Shown here: positions 18,135 through 31,291 of the stretch, piece after piece
Layout: every line of letters begins with the position of its first letter
How positions within the stretch are numbered: position 1 is the stretch's first letter
DNA from: Paenibacillus sp. L3-i20
GTDB lineage: Bacteria > Bacillota > Bacilli > Paenibacillales > Paenibacillaceae
Assembly (NCBI RefSeq): GCF_022180385.2
Contig: NZ_BQME02000002.1
Span: forward strand, 682,001 to 746,000
Length of the DNA stretch: 64,000 nt
Reading direction: 5' to 3'
Program-made: the position numbers and the translations under genes
Notes under the pieces: generated by a model
Seen by the model: the letters and a program-made list of their open reading frames with translations, nothing else
Databases searched by the model: none
Told to the model about the DNA's origin: nothing

Positions 18135-19022
18135 ATGTTGAAGGTCGCACAAAAGACTAGCATGATTTTGGGTATCTTCTTATTCGTGTTTTTATTTGCA
18201 TTGATGCCAGTCGTAGTGCAATTTGATCCGGATGGAACAAAAATCCAAATATCTTTGGAGGAGGGCTTCCATTACCTGAAATATTATATATCAGGAATAG
18301 AGACTGGAGAATCGTTCAAGTTTGATATGGGTAGTAATGAACGGTCATTTTGGGAAGAAATAGGCAAATATTTTATCACCTCATTTTATTATGTTGCATT
18401 ATCAGCAGTAGTAGGCTCGGCAATAGGTATTTTTGTAGGTATCTATTTTGCTGTATCAAAAGCAAGAGTAGCTAAAAGTATTGTAGATTTTGTAGGCTCT
18501 CTACCCGACTTTGTTATTGTTATGTTGCTTCAGTTCGGAGTTGTACTCTTTCTTAAGTCAACTGGAATACTTCTATTTGAAGTTGCAACCCTGACATCAG
18601 ATGAACCGTCGGTTATGTTGCCACTTATTGCTATGATCATTATTCCGGCTAATTATTTGATTCGTTCTGTTGCAATGCAGATGAAGCTTACTCTAACAGA
18701 GGATTATATCGGCACTGCTAAGGCACGAGGACTAAGTAAAACTTATATTATTTTTTATCATGCACTGCCTAATGTACTGCCATATATAAAAGGCGATCTA
18801 CATAAGTTGATGGGTATTATTATGGGTAACTTGTTTATTGTTGAATATTTGTTTAACAATAAAGGGATTTCAATGCTCATATTTGCGAATGCTTTCGTCT
18901 ATGAAGCCTATCAATTTGATATTGTCGTGAATGGTCTATTGGCTTTCCTAGTACTGTATGGTATCGGTTACTTCATATTAAGAGCGTTCATATACCTACT
19001 AGGGAAGGTGTTCCTACGATGA
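18135..19022 (+). CDS. dipeptide/oligopeptide-type ABC permease (DppB-like)
   Basis: A 295-residue membrane protein of the OppB/DppB type. An N-terminal segment is followed by an extracytoplasmic stretch and five further segments, with the EAA loop EDYIGTAKARGLSKTYIIFYHA near residues 195-216. The start follows GGAAAGGAAG. It overlaps the next permease gene by four bases (ATGA). Neither a binding protein nor ATPase genes are adjacent, so partners must lie elsewhere. The ligand could be a peptide, nickel or another small molecule. Confidence 0.88.
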   Translation: MLKVAQKTSMILGIFLFVFLFALMPVVVQFDPDGTKIQISLEEGFHYLKYYISGIETGESFKFDMGSNERSFWEEIGKYFITSFYYVALSAVVGSAIGIFVGIYFAVSKARVAKSIVDFVGSLPDFVIVMLLQFGVVLFLKSTGILLFEVATLTSDEPSVMLPLIAMIIIPANYLIRSVAMQMKLTLTEDYIGTAKARGLSKTYIIFYHALPNVLPYIKGDLHKLMGIIMGNLFIVEYLFNNKGISMLIFANAFVYEAYQFDIVVNGLLAFLVLYGIGYFILRAFIYLLGKVFLR

Positions 19023-19939
19023 ACAAAACATTACTTACAGGCTTATTAATTACAATTTTTTTCATAATCATCGCTTTATTTGGTCCACTATTTGCTCCGT
19101 ATAGCCCGGAACATCAAACGAAAATCGAATATATCGTAGACGGCAAGGGTGGCGGTTACGTTCTCGCACCACCTGTTGCACCAGGTGAAATATATCCACT
19201 TGGAACAGATGATAATGGTTATGATCTTATGACAAAACTCTTGTATGGCGCAAAGTATACGATTTTTCTCGCTATTGGAGTTGCAATTGCTAGAGTATTC
19301 ATTGGTGGGTTAATTGGTATGCTATTAGGTTATTTCTCAAAGCAACAGGTAGAGAAGAAGAGCAATGAATCCTTCTGGAGTATGCTTAACGGTATACCGA
19401 TCTTTCTAATTGTATGGCTCATTATGATTGGTATATCGGTCAATCCGAAAGCGTCACCCTTCATGATGTCTGTCATCATAGCTGTAGTGTTATTAATAAT
19501 TGGAATTCCATCTGTCGCTGCTTCGGTAAAAGCTAAAACAATAATCATTAGAGAAAAACAATTTGTGACAGCCTCTCAATCACTCGGAGCTGGTGGATGG
19601 ACCATTATACGAAAACATATGATTCCACATCTAAAGGAAAGCTTTCTTATTTTATTCGTACAAGAAATCCTATTAATTTTAACTTTATTCGGGCAATTAG
19701 CAATCTTTAATATTTTTATTGGCGGTACAACGATGTATCCAAGCCCAGTTGAATTTCATAGTCGATCAAACGAATGGGCTGGATTAATTGGGCAAGCTAG
19801 AATGAAGTTTTATTCAGACCAATGGATGTTTTATGTGCCGCTAGCTGCCTACATTTCATTACTCATCGGACTTCATTTGGTTTCTAAAGGATTGGAGAGT
19901 AGATATAAAAAGATGTTTTCTAAATTTTCTCATTTATAA
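19019..19939 (+). CDS. dipeptide/oligopeptide-type ABC permease (DppC-like)
   Basis: A 306-residue partner of the preceding permease, translationally coupled through ATGA. It shows the OppC N-terminus (LITIFFIIIALFGPLFAPYSPE), the LGTDDNGYDLMTKLLYGAKYT motif typical of DppC, and an EAA-type loop KQFVTASQSLGAGGWTIIRKH near residue 180. An inner-membrane channel subunit; substrate unknown. The pair is followed by dispersed repeat copy 2 and no terminator of its own other than the hairpin in that repeat. Confidence 0.88.
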   Translation: MNKTLLTGLLITIFFIIIALFGPLFAPYSPEHQTKIEYIVDGKGGGYVLAPPVAPGEIYPLGTDDNGYDLMTKLLYGAKYTIFLAIGVAIARVFIGGLIGMLLGYFSKQQVEKKSNESFWSMLNGIPIFLIVWLIMIGISVNPKASPFMMSVIIAVVLLIIGIPSVAASVKAKTIIIREKQFVTASQSLGAGGWTIIRKHMIPHLKESFLILFVQEILLILTLFGQLAIFNIFIGGTTMYPSPVEFHSRSNEWAGLIGQARMKFYSDQWMFYVPLAAYISLLIGLHLVSKGLESRYKKMFSKFSHL

Positions 19940-19978
19940 TTGGAGAAATGTAACATTGAAAGAGGTTGATACAGCCGA

Positions 19979-20272
19979 ACTCGCATAGCTAACGAACCCA
20001 GTGACTCTTATTTGATCAACATAAGGCTACTTCGTGTTCTAACGAACGCCAGAATCGCTATTTTGATAAAGGTAGCTACGTTTCTAGTATAAAATAGTAT
20101 ATAACGCTACTGGGATTCGTAAGAATGAAAAACGAGTGATTATTGCCGCAATAGGCATAATAGGATTCGTAACAAAGGTTATCCGCCCCGCTCCGTGCGA
20201 GAAGCACCCCTGCAACAACAAAAAGATGCTGCCCGAAGTAGATTACTCTACTTTTGAGACAGCATCTTTTTA
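19979..20272 (-). repeat. dispersed ~290-bp repeat, copy 2
   Basis: The inverse of the copy at 1130-1423, retaining the same block order read on the minus strand. The hairpin end (AAAAAGATGCTG ... CAGCATCTTTTT) lies at 20222-20272. Relative to copy 1 the stem has C-G replaced by T-A and a G-T wobble replaced by A-T, so pairing is kept. The whole gap between the DppC-like gene and the BSP gene is this repeat; no gene is evident in it. Confidence 0.85.
20222..20272. terminator. bidirectional terminator in repeat copy 2
   Basis: The stem AAAAGATGCTG / CAGCATCTTTT, extended by GAAGTAGA / TCTACTT around a four-base loop, is flanked by A and T runs. It serves the convergent DppC-like and BSP genes. 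Confidence 0.75.
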
Positions 20273-20296
20273 TTAAATTACGGTAATCTTATTTGA

Positions 20297-21907
20297 TTAA
20301 TTTGTAAGTGATTGTTGGTATTGCGTCCAAAGCGTATTCACATTAATTCCTGTAATGGTTTGAATTTGACTTTCTTTCCACGCAATAATTTGATTATCAT
20401 CTAATCCGTAAGGGATATGGCTCGTTGCATTCAGCTTGCGCAGGAAACCACGATGCTTCACATCGTCGATCCACCGAATGAAGTTAGGCGTATGGGTGTT
20501 ATACCAAGATCCACTAGCAGGAGCTGGGTAACGATTATGATAACCTGCAGCAAAACGCAAACTATCTGCTATCGCCTCTGTATCAAAGTTGCTGTATTGG
20601 TATGCATGAGCGATTTCATGGTACAACATGCCAATAATCTCATCCGTAAGTGAGATATCTGGATGGGATGCCATATTTGTAATATGCTGCGAACGGAATA
20701 CAAGTACCTTTTTTTCACTATCGCCGTAAATCCATGCAGCGGCACCAGGGTACATATCGGTGTGCATAATTTGAATTTCAAACTTCTTCACTTTAAGCGG
20801 CATATCTGTTGGGCTAGCATATAAATAATCATTTACCTTACGAATAATTTCTGCAATTTCTTTTTCAGCATTAGGTAGGGCTTGGTCAAATAAATGGTTA
20901 CCTGCCATATTGTCAATTATAATGATCGGATTCTCAGAACGCCAATGATCATTGGTACGTGAAAATTCTACTTCGCTTAATTGAATAGCGTAGCCAGCAC
21001 GATTTTTAATATTGTTTAGTTTATAGTATCGATATGGGGTCGTGTTGTTAGATAGCAGGAAGTGCTTGCGCTGATGTTTAAATTTGAAGTATTCATCGGT
21101 TTTTGTATCGAGATTTGTCCAGTTTGTATTATCATTAGAGCCTTGTAGCACCCAGCCCTTTGGATCTGCATCAGTGTTGTTTTGGTACGATTTTGCCGAT
21201 GTAAGGGAATAACCATCGATCGTCACTGCTTCACCAAAGTCAAAATGCAACCAAGCTGTATTATTATAAGTGATCCATTTCGTCAAGCTGGACCCATCTA
21301 CTAAGTTCGCATGATCAGTAGGTGTATTTGATCCGCTCACCGTAACGGTAGGTTTGATCATTTTATATACTTCTACATCACTATCATTAAAAAGTTTAAT
21401 TTCGGATAGCTGCAATAGGTATCCGTCATTGTTCTGATTAGTGAATTGATCAAACTTCACATATTTATAAGCAGTTGAATTTGTAAATGAATACGTAAGT
21501 GTTTGATTTCTAGCTGAGAAGCTTTGGTTTTCACGAGTATCCAGATTCGTCCAATTGATTCCGTCATTAGAGCCTTTTAACACCCAGCTCCTTGGATCTC
21601 TTTCAGGTGCATCCTCTGCAGACGAGATTGAATACGAGTTAACAACCTTAGCGATCGGGAATTCATATTGCAGCCAAGCAGGGGAATTAAATGTTAGCCA
21701 TTTTGAAAATATAAACTGGTCGAAAGCTTTCGTTTTCCCTTGATCGAAACCATTTTCTCCACTTGCTGTTACAGTTCCACCTACAGCCAAATTGATTGGT
21801 AGTATCGTAGTCGTCGACTCTGCTGCATGAGCAGTTGAAACTTTTGCACTACTGATAATACTGAGTGCTAATGTCATTGATAAAATGAGTGCACCTAATT
21901 TTTTCAT
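20297..21907 (-). CDS. secreted BSP-family metallopeptidase with two discoidin (F5/8 type C) domains
   Basis: Encodes 536 residues with a signal peptide cleaved near residue 29 (AHAAES). Two F5/8 type C beta-sandwich domains follow at about 38-175 and 185-315. Both carry WVLKGSNDG(I/-)NWTNLDT-type motifs and are clearly related to each other; such domains bind carbohydrate or surfaces. The C-terminal domain (about 325-536) is of the plant basic secretory protein type, with the zinc-peptidase motif HEIAH at 430-434 and EAIAD at 444-448 as a likely third ligand. Probably exported and bound to polysaccharide. Monocistronic, divergent from the collagen-like gene. Confidence 0.85.
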   Translation of the reverse strand: MKKLGALILSMTLALSIISSAKVSTAHAAESTTTILPINLAVGGTVTASGENGFDQGKTKAFDQFIFSKWLTFNSPAWLQYEFPIAKVVNSYSISSAEDAPERDPRSWVLKGSNDGINWTNLDTRENQSFSARNQTLTYSFTNSTAYKYVKFDQFTNQNNDGYLLQLSEIKLFNDSDVEVYKMIKPTVTVSGSNTPTDHANLVDGSSLTKWITYNNTAWLHFDFGEAVTIDGYSLTSAKSYQNNTDADPKGWVLQGSNDNTNWTNLDTKTDEYFKFKHQRKHFLLSNNTTPYRYYKLNNIKNRAGYAIQLSEVEFSRTNDHWRSENPIIIIDNMAGNHLFDQALPNAEKEIAEIIRKVNDYLYASPTDMPLKVKKFEIQIMHTDMYPGAAAWIYGDSEKKVLVFRSQHITNMASHPDISLTDEIIGMLYHEIAHAYQYSNFDTEAIADSLRFAAGYHNRYPAPASGSWYNTHTPNFIRWIDDVKHRGFLRKLNATSHIPYGLDDNQIIAWKESQIQTITGINVNTLWTQYQQSLTN

Positions 21908-22138
21908 GTTTCTTCCTCCTCTTTTCTTAATCGTAATGTTTCCATCAATTCATTGTTTAAACCTACTAAAAAATGAACCTCCTTCCTAATTTGTAAAATG
22001 ATATCATATATCAATATATAGTACTAGACTAATGTCTTACTAGTCATAAATAGACAACCCAAACTACTGAAAAAGTTCATGATCGGTGACACTTAGGTTA
22101 AGACTGCTTTATTTGCATGTGACCAGATGTAGTAAGGA

Positions 22139-22181
22139 ATTGGGGGAATTGCCTTACAAAAGATTCTGGATTCCCCCTAAT
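22139..22181. other. hairpin in the intergenic region upstream of the collagen-like genes
   Basis: ATTGGGGGAAT / ATTCCCCCTAAT arms are separated by 20 bases. No T-run follows, so it may be a remnant terminator or an operator. The remainder of 21908-22362 holds divergent promoter DNA. Confidence 0.4.
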
Positions 22182-22224
22182 GAACGAGGTTTGCTAATGA
22201 TTTTTAAAAAAACAAGTAGTCCAC

Positions 22225-22251
22225 ACTCTATCGGACAAACCACATAGAATA
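22225..22251 (+). promoter_or_regulatory. possible sigma-K promoter for the collagen-like gene
   Basis: CATAGAATA at 22243-22251 fits the sigma-K -10 consensus CATAnnnTA exactly. AC lies 16 bases upstream of it (22225-22226). Mother-cell expression would suit an exosporium protein. The -35 element is short, so the match alone is modest support. Confidence 0.4.
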
Positions 22252-22362
22252 TATTTAAATATACTGTTTGCATGACTAAGTTGCGATGATCAATTGGTCC
22301 GACTTGCAATGTTGACGCTATCTCATAGATTAGTATCCTACTGTATTGGAGGATGATTCAAT

Positions 22363-23187
22363 TTGACACAAGCAAACATTCCTGATATTACGCCACAAAT
22401 CACAGTTACTAGAGATGATGCGATAAATTTACTTCTGTCATCTATTGCTATGGAAGAACTGGGGTTAAGTCACATTCTCAATGCTGAGGGAGAAAAAATT
22501 CAGTATACGCTAGGGACGTTGTCAGGAGTAAGCTCGCCACCTGCTACTATTAACGATATTTTATTAATTAACAAGAGTGTACGTGATACGATTCACGATG
22601 TAACGAGAGTGGAAGTTGTATTACAGAGCAAATTGGATGGGATTTTATCGGTGATAGGTTCGAGTGAAAATACTATTGGGTCTACAGGAGCTACTGGAGC
22701 TACTGGGGCAACTGGTATTACAGGAGTTACCGGGGCAACTGGAGTTACCGGAGCTACAACCCAATTAAGAGGAATTCAAGTTCAATTACAAGATTCAGAT
22801 TTATTGATTGTTGGCCCTGGTGAACCTGTCATTTTTAACACCATCGTAAATGATCAATCATTATTACTTTCATATAATACGGTAACAGGTGTATTCACGA
22901 TTACAGAAACCGGGGTTTACTACATTAATTGGTGGGTTTCAACGGATGGGATTGGTGGTGGAACGGACGTCGTAATAACATTCAGTATCCGTACTTCTGC
23001 TGGAGATGATGTTCGTGCGTCGAGTCCATTAATAACTAATCAAATGAGTGGAAACGCATTGCTTAATATAACGGCAAGCCCCGGTTTTCCAGTCACTCTA
23101 CAACTAATAAATGTAACTGATGGAATCATAGGCTACGGTATAACTCCAATAATAGCAGATTTAACGATGATTAATGTGGCATTTTAA
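22363..23187 (+). CDS. collagen-like exosporium-type protein with C-terminal jelly-roll domain
   Basis: Encodes 274 residues from TTG 22363, with GGAGGAT ten bases upstream. The N-terminal ~95 residues ([20 protein letters not shown] ... [17 protein letters not shown]) are the helical leader seen on collagen-like proteins of Bacillus/Paenibacillus spores. Twelve or so G-x-T/V triplets (about 107-130) form a short collagen stalk. The last ~140 residues form a BclA/C1q/TNF-like beta domain containing [11 protein letters not shown]. Likely a trimeric spore-surface fibre. It is followed 160 bases later by the giant collagen-like gene. Confidence 0.85.
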   Translation: MTQANIPDITPQITVTRDDAINLLLSSIAMEELGLSHILNAEGEKIQYTLGTLSGVSSPPATINDILLINKSVRDTIHDVTRVEVVLQSKLDGILSVIGSSENTIGSTGATGATGATGITGVTGATGVTGATTQLRGIQVQLQDSDLLIVGPGEPVIFNTIVNDQSLLLSYNTVTGVFTITETGVYYINWWVSTDGIGGGTDVVITFSIRTSAGDDVRASSPLITNQMSGNALLNITASPGFPVTLQLINVTDGIIGYGITPIIADLTMINVAF

Positions 23188-23323
23188 CAATAATTTTATA
23201 TTTTTAAGAGCGTATAAGTTCCAATCTATTTGATTCTTTTATATGACATAGCGCACCTCATCTAGAAGGATGGTTCCTCGTTAACACCTACCCTCTAAAG
23301 TAATTATCTTGACAATAAATTGA

Positions 23324-27502
<4,179 letters not shown>

Positions 27503-27505
27503 GAA

Positions 27506-27541
27506 AAAGCGGTCAATTGCTTCCAAATTGACCGCTTTATA
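27506..27541 (+). terminator. terminator of the giant collagen-like gene
   Basis: The stem AAAGCGGTCAAT / ATTGACCGCTTT lies directly after the stop codon. Confidence 0.85.
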
Positions 27542-27743
27542 CATACTGCGAATTGACGATTACAAAAGAAATGAGAAATATTAATGATCCCGAATTATTT
27601 AGGGATGGAGATGGGTAAATGTAACTATTCGAGCCCTGCATTATAGTATTTATTAAACCCAAAAAAGTTATTGCATTCCTACTTCCAAATAAAGTGCCGA
27701 TCCTGAGAAACAGCATCAGACTGCCAATCTATCCAATTGGAAG

Positions 27744-27980
27744 TTAAGAGTGGTCAGCCATCCACTTAATAAAGAAAGCGAAAGCCGTACCGCTACCTAA
27801 GTGAAGCATTAGATACGCCAGGAAAAGTCTGAATAAGCACATTGTCCAGTAGCTGTCCGCAAAACCGCATAATATCGTTGAGGTAGAGAATCCGAGCAAT
27901 CCGAAGAGCAAAACAGTTCTACGGTACCAATCATGATCTGATGTGGAAAATAATATGCTATATTTTCCATGGTCGATCAC
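27744..27980 (-). pseudogene. remnant of an MFS transporter
   Basis: The minus strand encodes a piece reading DWYRRTVLLFGLLGFSTST followed by ILCGFADSYWTMCLFRLFLA. This is the loop 2-3 motif (GRRxVLLxGLLGF) and next two segments of a drug-type major facilitator. The frame is short, its flanks do not continue the family in any frame, and no start or ribosome site is present. The rest of 27542-28284 shows no gene I can support. Confidence 0.55.
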
Positions 27981-28284
27981 TCCAATTCCTTAAATGTTGC
28001 TTCAAGAGTCTATCGTAAGGCATAATAGTGACACAATCCATCAAGAATGATTTATTTTTCAAAAAAGGTGGGAAATAATACCCAAATCGAAACAAGATGT
28101 ACTTTCCGCCCATTTCCGTTAACCTATTCGTAACCCTATAGATACTTTCACGTATACATAGGTGAACATGATCCGGCGAAAATGATGGGGTTTGCATTCC
28201 AATCTGTCATCGTCCATGGAGTAACTTTATTCTCAGCACATGGATACATGTTAAACCAAACTAGAAGCCGAGGTAATCCATCAT

Positions 28285-30669
28285 ATGAATGAGGAATATA
28301 CAAGTCATGCTGATTCATGGTATCAGTTGGCTGAGCAGAAGGCAGCTCAGTATTTTGCAACACTTAAACTGCAGGTTATGGATAAGTCTTATGTGTCAAA
28401 CCTGACAGAAGATATACATCTGTGGAAAAAGAAACATATTCACTCTAATTTGCTTCTTTCCTTATTTTCTCCAAGAAACAGACGACCTGATTCTAAAGAT
28501 TATAATCGTTATATAAGATGGTTGGAATTCAGAGGGAAATTGGACGATTATTTGAATCGAAGCGTTTCATATATGTTCATGAGAGACCTTGGCAAAGCTA
28601 TGAATTCACCTGACATTGACAATAGAATTGAACGAGTCATTTCATTTATAAAAAATAACTTGATCAATACAACCGATAATAATAGTGGAGATCATCCAGA
28701 ATTTATGAGCGTGGCTGGTTGGTACCGATGGGCTCAGAAAGAGAGCGTAGAAAACGCTACAATCTGGGTCATTAATAAGCTCAAAACAGTGTCCAGCCGT
28801 ATTCCAAAAGAAATGGATGGAGCTCAAGCACAGCGTAAACTGATCAAAATTATTATCGGGGTAATACTGCATGTGTTTGAAGAAATGGATGCGGACACCC
28901 TTCCAGCGGAACGTGCACGAAGACTTGATAAAGCCATAAGACTTGGATATTACTATGGTCTAACCTATCCTTTTATCGACGATCTACTCGATTCTGCCGT
29001 ATTGAATGATGAGGAGAAAGAACGATATTCCCGAATGATACGCACTACATTACTTAATGGATCTGTTCCTGAAATAGGAGAGTGGGGCGGCATTAACGGG
29101 GATTTGATCCATTATGTACACTCAGAGCTCCGGGAAGCGTTTGAATACATTAATAATCATCAACAACCAGAAACGAAGCAAACCTTTTTCGAACAGTCCT
29201 ATGTGTTTTTCGAATCGCAGCATATTGACCGTGTAAAAGATCTTTCGAAGACGAATTATACGAACGAAGAGCTTTACCTTCCAATTATCTTAAAATCTTC
29301 ATCTTCCCGTTTAATAGTCCGTACTGTTATTAGTGCCCCGGTAGATGAAGGATTTGATAATCGAACATTTTATTACGGGATCTATAACCAACTGGCGGAT
29401 GACTTTGCTGATTTATTTGATGATATGAGAGATGGTGCGGTCACACCATATACCTATTATTTAAAGTATTATAAACAGCGTCCTGATCTTATAAATCCCT
29501 TTGAATTATATTGGGCAGTAATTTCGAACTTGATTCGAAACGTATATCATTCTGATGCCAAAACCCGTGAAGTTATTTTGGACAGAGCCATTAACGGATT
29601 AAAACGCAGCAAGAAAAGATTAGGTAATGAAAAATATAAAGAACTTATGGATATATTTGCTTCTGGTAATGCTGAATTTAATGGACTTATCCAACGTATG
29701 GTTAAACGGGCTGATGATGTAGATTTCTTTGATAAGCTGCTTCGTGATCATATGGTGACCTATCTGAGCAATGAACAGAGGGAAAAGGATTATTTTTTCG
29801 ACACGGTCAAATCTATCCGCACACAAATAAACAATTTGTTGCACATTCCAAGTCACAAAGATATTCCACCGATGAAAGATTCGCTGATTGATATTGCAAA
29901 TTACAGTCTTGAAGGAGACGGGAAACGATTACGGCCAGTAATGGCTTGGGTTATGGGTGTGAACGAATACGGACTGAATCCAGCAGCAATTGCACCGCTA
30001 ATAAGATCATTGGAGTATATGCATACGGCATCTTTGATCTTTGATGACCTGCCATCGCAAGACAATGCGTCAACTCGCAGAGGTCGCCCAACCCTTCATA
30101 AGATGCATAATAGCGCCACTGCGGAATTAACAGGACTGTATCTCATTCAAAAAGCGATTGAGGAGCAATCAACGCTTACCGATTTTGATCCCAAATCAGT
30201 CCTCGCTTTGATTCAATATTCATCGCAGAAGGCTGGCGAGATGTGTATGGGGCAAGCGATGGATTTACAATCCAAAGGAACTGCTCTGTCACTGGAACAA
30301 CTGAATACGATTTGCTTTTACAAAACGGGTATTGCGTTTGAGGCTGCACTAATGATGCCAGCAATTCTCGCTGGGGTTAAAGAAAAAGAAATCGCTATTT
30401 TGAAAAAGTATTCTTATCATGCAGGTATTGCTTTTCAGATTATGGATGATTTGCTTGATTCGGAAGGTGATCAACTTATACTTGGTAAACCTGTTGGTCA
30501 GGATGTTGAAAATAACAACTCGACATTTGTAACTATTCTTGGTCAGGATGGCGCTAGAAAAGAGATGTGGGAACATTATTGTATAGCTATGGAAGAGCTG
30601 AAGGGTATGCCTCGCAATACAGCTTTTCTGAAGCATCTATTGAACTATATTGTAAATCGGGACAGTTAG
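28285..30669 (+). CDS. two-domain isoprenoid enzyme: class I synthase-like N half fused to a prenyl diphosphate synthase
   Basis: Encodes 794 residues. The C-terminal half (about 490-794) is a trans-prenyl diphosphate synthase, with a first aspartate-rich motif DDLPSQDNASTRRGRPTLHK at 587 onward and a second, MDDLLDSEGD, at 721-725. GDGKRLRPVMAWVMG precedes them. It should condense allylic diphosphates with IPP to FPP or GGPP. The N-terminal half is helical and carries its own acidic motifs: FIDDLLDSA (D232, D233, D236) and QLADDFADLFDDMRDG (D372-D383). Their spacing of 140 matches the 134 between motifs in the C half, so it is probably a second class I isoprenoid-fold unit such as a terpene synthase. 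The start has a weak CGAGG 11 bases upstream. Confidence 0.85.
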   Translation: MNEEYTSHADSWYQLAEQKAAQYFATLKLQVMDKSYVSNLTEDIHLWKKKHIHSNLLLSLFSPRNRRPDSKDYNRYIRWLEFRGKLDDYLNRSVSYMFMRDLGKAMNSPDIDNRIERVISFIKNNLINTTDNNSGDHPEFMSVAGWYRWAQKESVENATIWVINKLKTVSSRIPKEMDGAQAQRKLIKIIIGVILHVFEEMDADTLPAERARRLDKAIRLGYYYGLTYPFIDDLLDSAVLNDEEKERYSRMIRTTLLNGSVPEIGEWGGINGDLIHYVHSELREAFEYINNHQQPETKQTFFEQSYVFFESQHIDRVKDLSKTNYTNEELYLPIILKSSSSRLIVRTVISAPVDEGFDNRTFYYGIYNQLADDFADLFDDMRDGAVTPYTYYLKYYKQRPDLINPFELYWAVISNLIRNVYHSDAKTREVILDRAINGLKRSKKRLGNEKYKELMDIFASGNAEFNGLIQRMVKRADDVDFFDKLLRDHMVTYLSNEQREKDYFFDTVKSIRTQINNLLHIPSHKDIPPMKDSLIDIANYSLEGDGKRLRPVMAWVMGVNEYGLNPAAIAPLIRSLEYMHTASLIFDDLPSQDNASTRRGRPTLHKMHNSATAELTGLYLIQKAIEEQSTLTDFDPKSVLALIQYSSQKAGEMCMGQAMDLQSKGTALSLEQLNTICFYKTGIAFEAALMMPAILAGVKEKEIAILKKYSYHAGIAFQIMDDLLDSEGDQLILGKPVGQDVENNNSTFVTILGQDGARKEMWEHYCIAMEELKGMPRNTAFLKHLLNYIVNRDS

Positions 30670-30787
30670 AATAGTTGTTAAATGGTTAAGGATCTCAGGA
30701 TAATTCCAATTTCGACGGGCAATCTACTTAGTATGTTTGATCTTAAACATTCTAGGTAATTGTTCTCGAAAGGTGTGTCTAATCTGT

Positions 30788-31228
30788 ATGAAGCAAGTTA
30801 AGGAATTAATGTCTTCGAGTTGTGAAACGGTGACCTTACTAGACAATGTCTATGAAATTGCGGTCATAATGGCGCAGAATGATATCGGATTTGTACCAGT
30901 TGTTGATGTAAATGATCGTAACAAGCTTATTGGAGTAGTTACCGATCGCGACCTAGTAGTACGAGGTTATGCTCAAAAACAGCCTGGCTCTTGTCCGGTC
31001 AAGGATGTAATGAGCGAAGTACTTGTGACGGTGTCACCAAAGCAGGATGCTGAAGAAGCTGCAGAAATTATGGCTAACCATCAAATTCGTCGTCTCCCCG
31101 TAGTCGAGGATGGTAAATTAGTAGGCATCATCACACTAGGCGATTTATCGTTAGGAAGCACAACTGGCCATGATGCAGGGGTTGCGCTATCCGAAATTTC
31201 AGAAGATCATCATCACACTTTGCATTAA
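30788..31228 (+). CDS. CBS-domain pair protein
   Basis: A 146-residue cytosolic protein made almost entirely of two CBS domains (about 8-62 and 75-130). The motifs are VVDVNDRNKLIGVVTDRDLV and VVEDGKLVGIITLGDL. Such pairs bind adenine nucleotides and act as energy or redox sensors. The start MKQVKELM is chosen for its family fit, with GAAAGG 12 bases upstream. A histidine-rich tail (EDHHHTLH) ends it. It lies 118 bases after the isoprenoid enzyme and could be cotranscribed. Its partner is unknown. Confidence 0.9.
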   Translation: MKQVKELMSSSCETVTLLDNVYEIAVIMAQNDIGFVPVVDVNDRNKLIGVVTDRDLVVRGYAQKQPGSCPVKDVMSEVLVTVSPKQDAEEAAEIMANHQIRRLPVVEDGKLVGIITLGDLSLGSTTGHDAGVALSEISEDHHHTLH

Positions 31229-31234
31229 CATATT

Positions 31235-31287
31235 ACAAAATCAAAGAACTCATGCGCCAACTTCGCACATGAGTTCTTTGATTTTGT
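31235..31287. terminator. long bidirectional terminator
   Basis: A perfect 20-bp stem ACAAAATCAAAGAACTCATG with its exact complement around a 13-base loop, between convergent genes. Confidence 0.9.
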
Positions 31288-31291
31288 ACGA

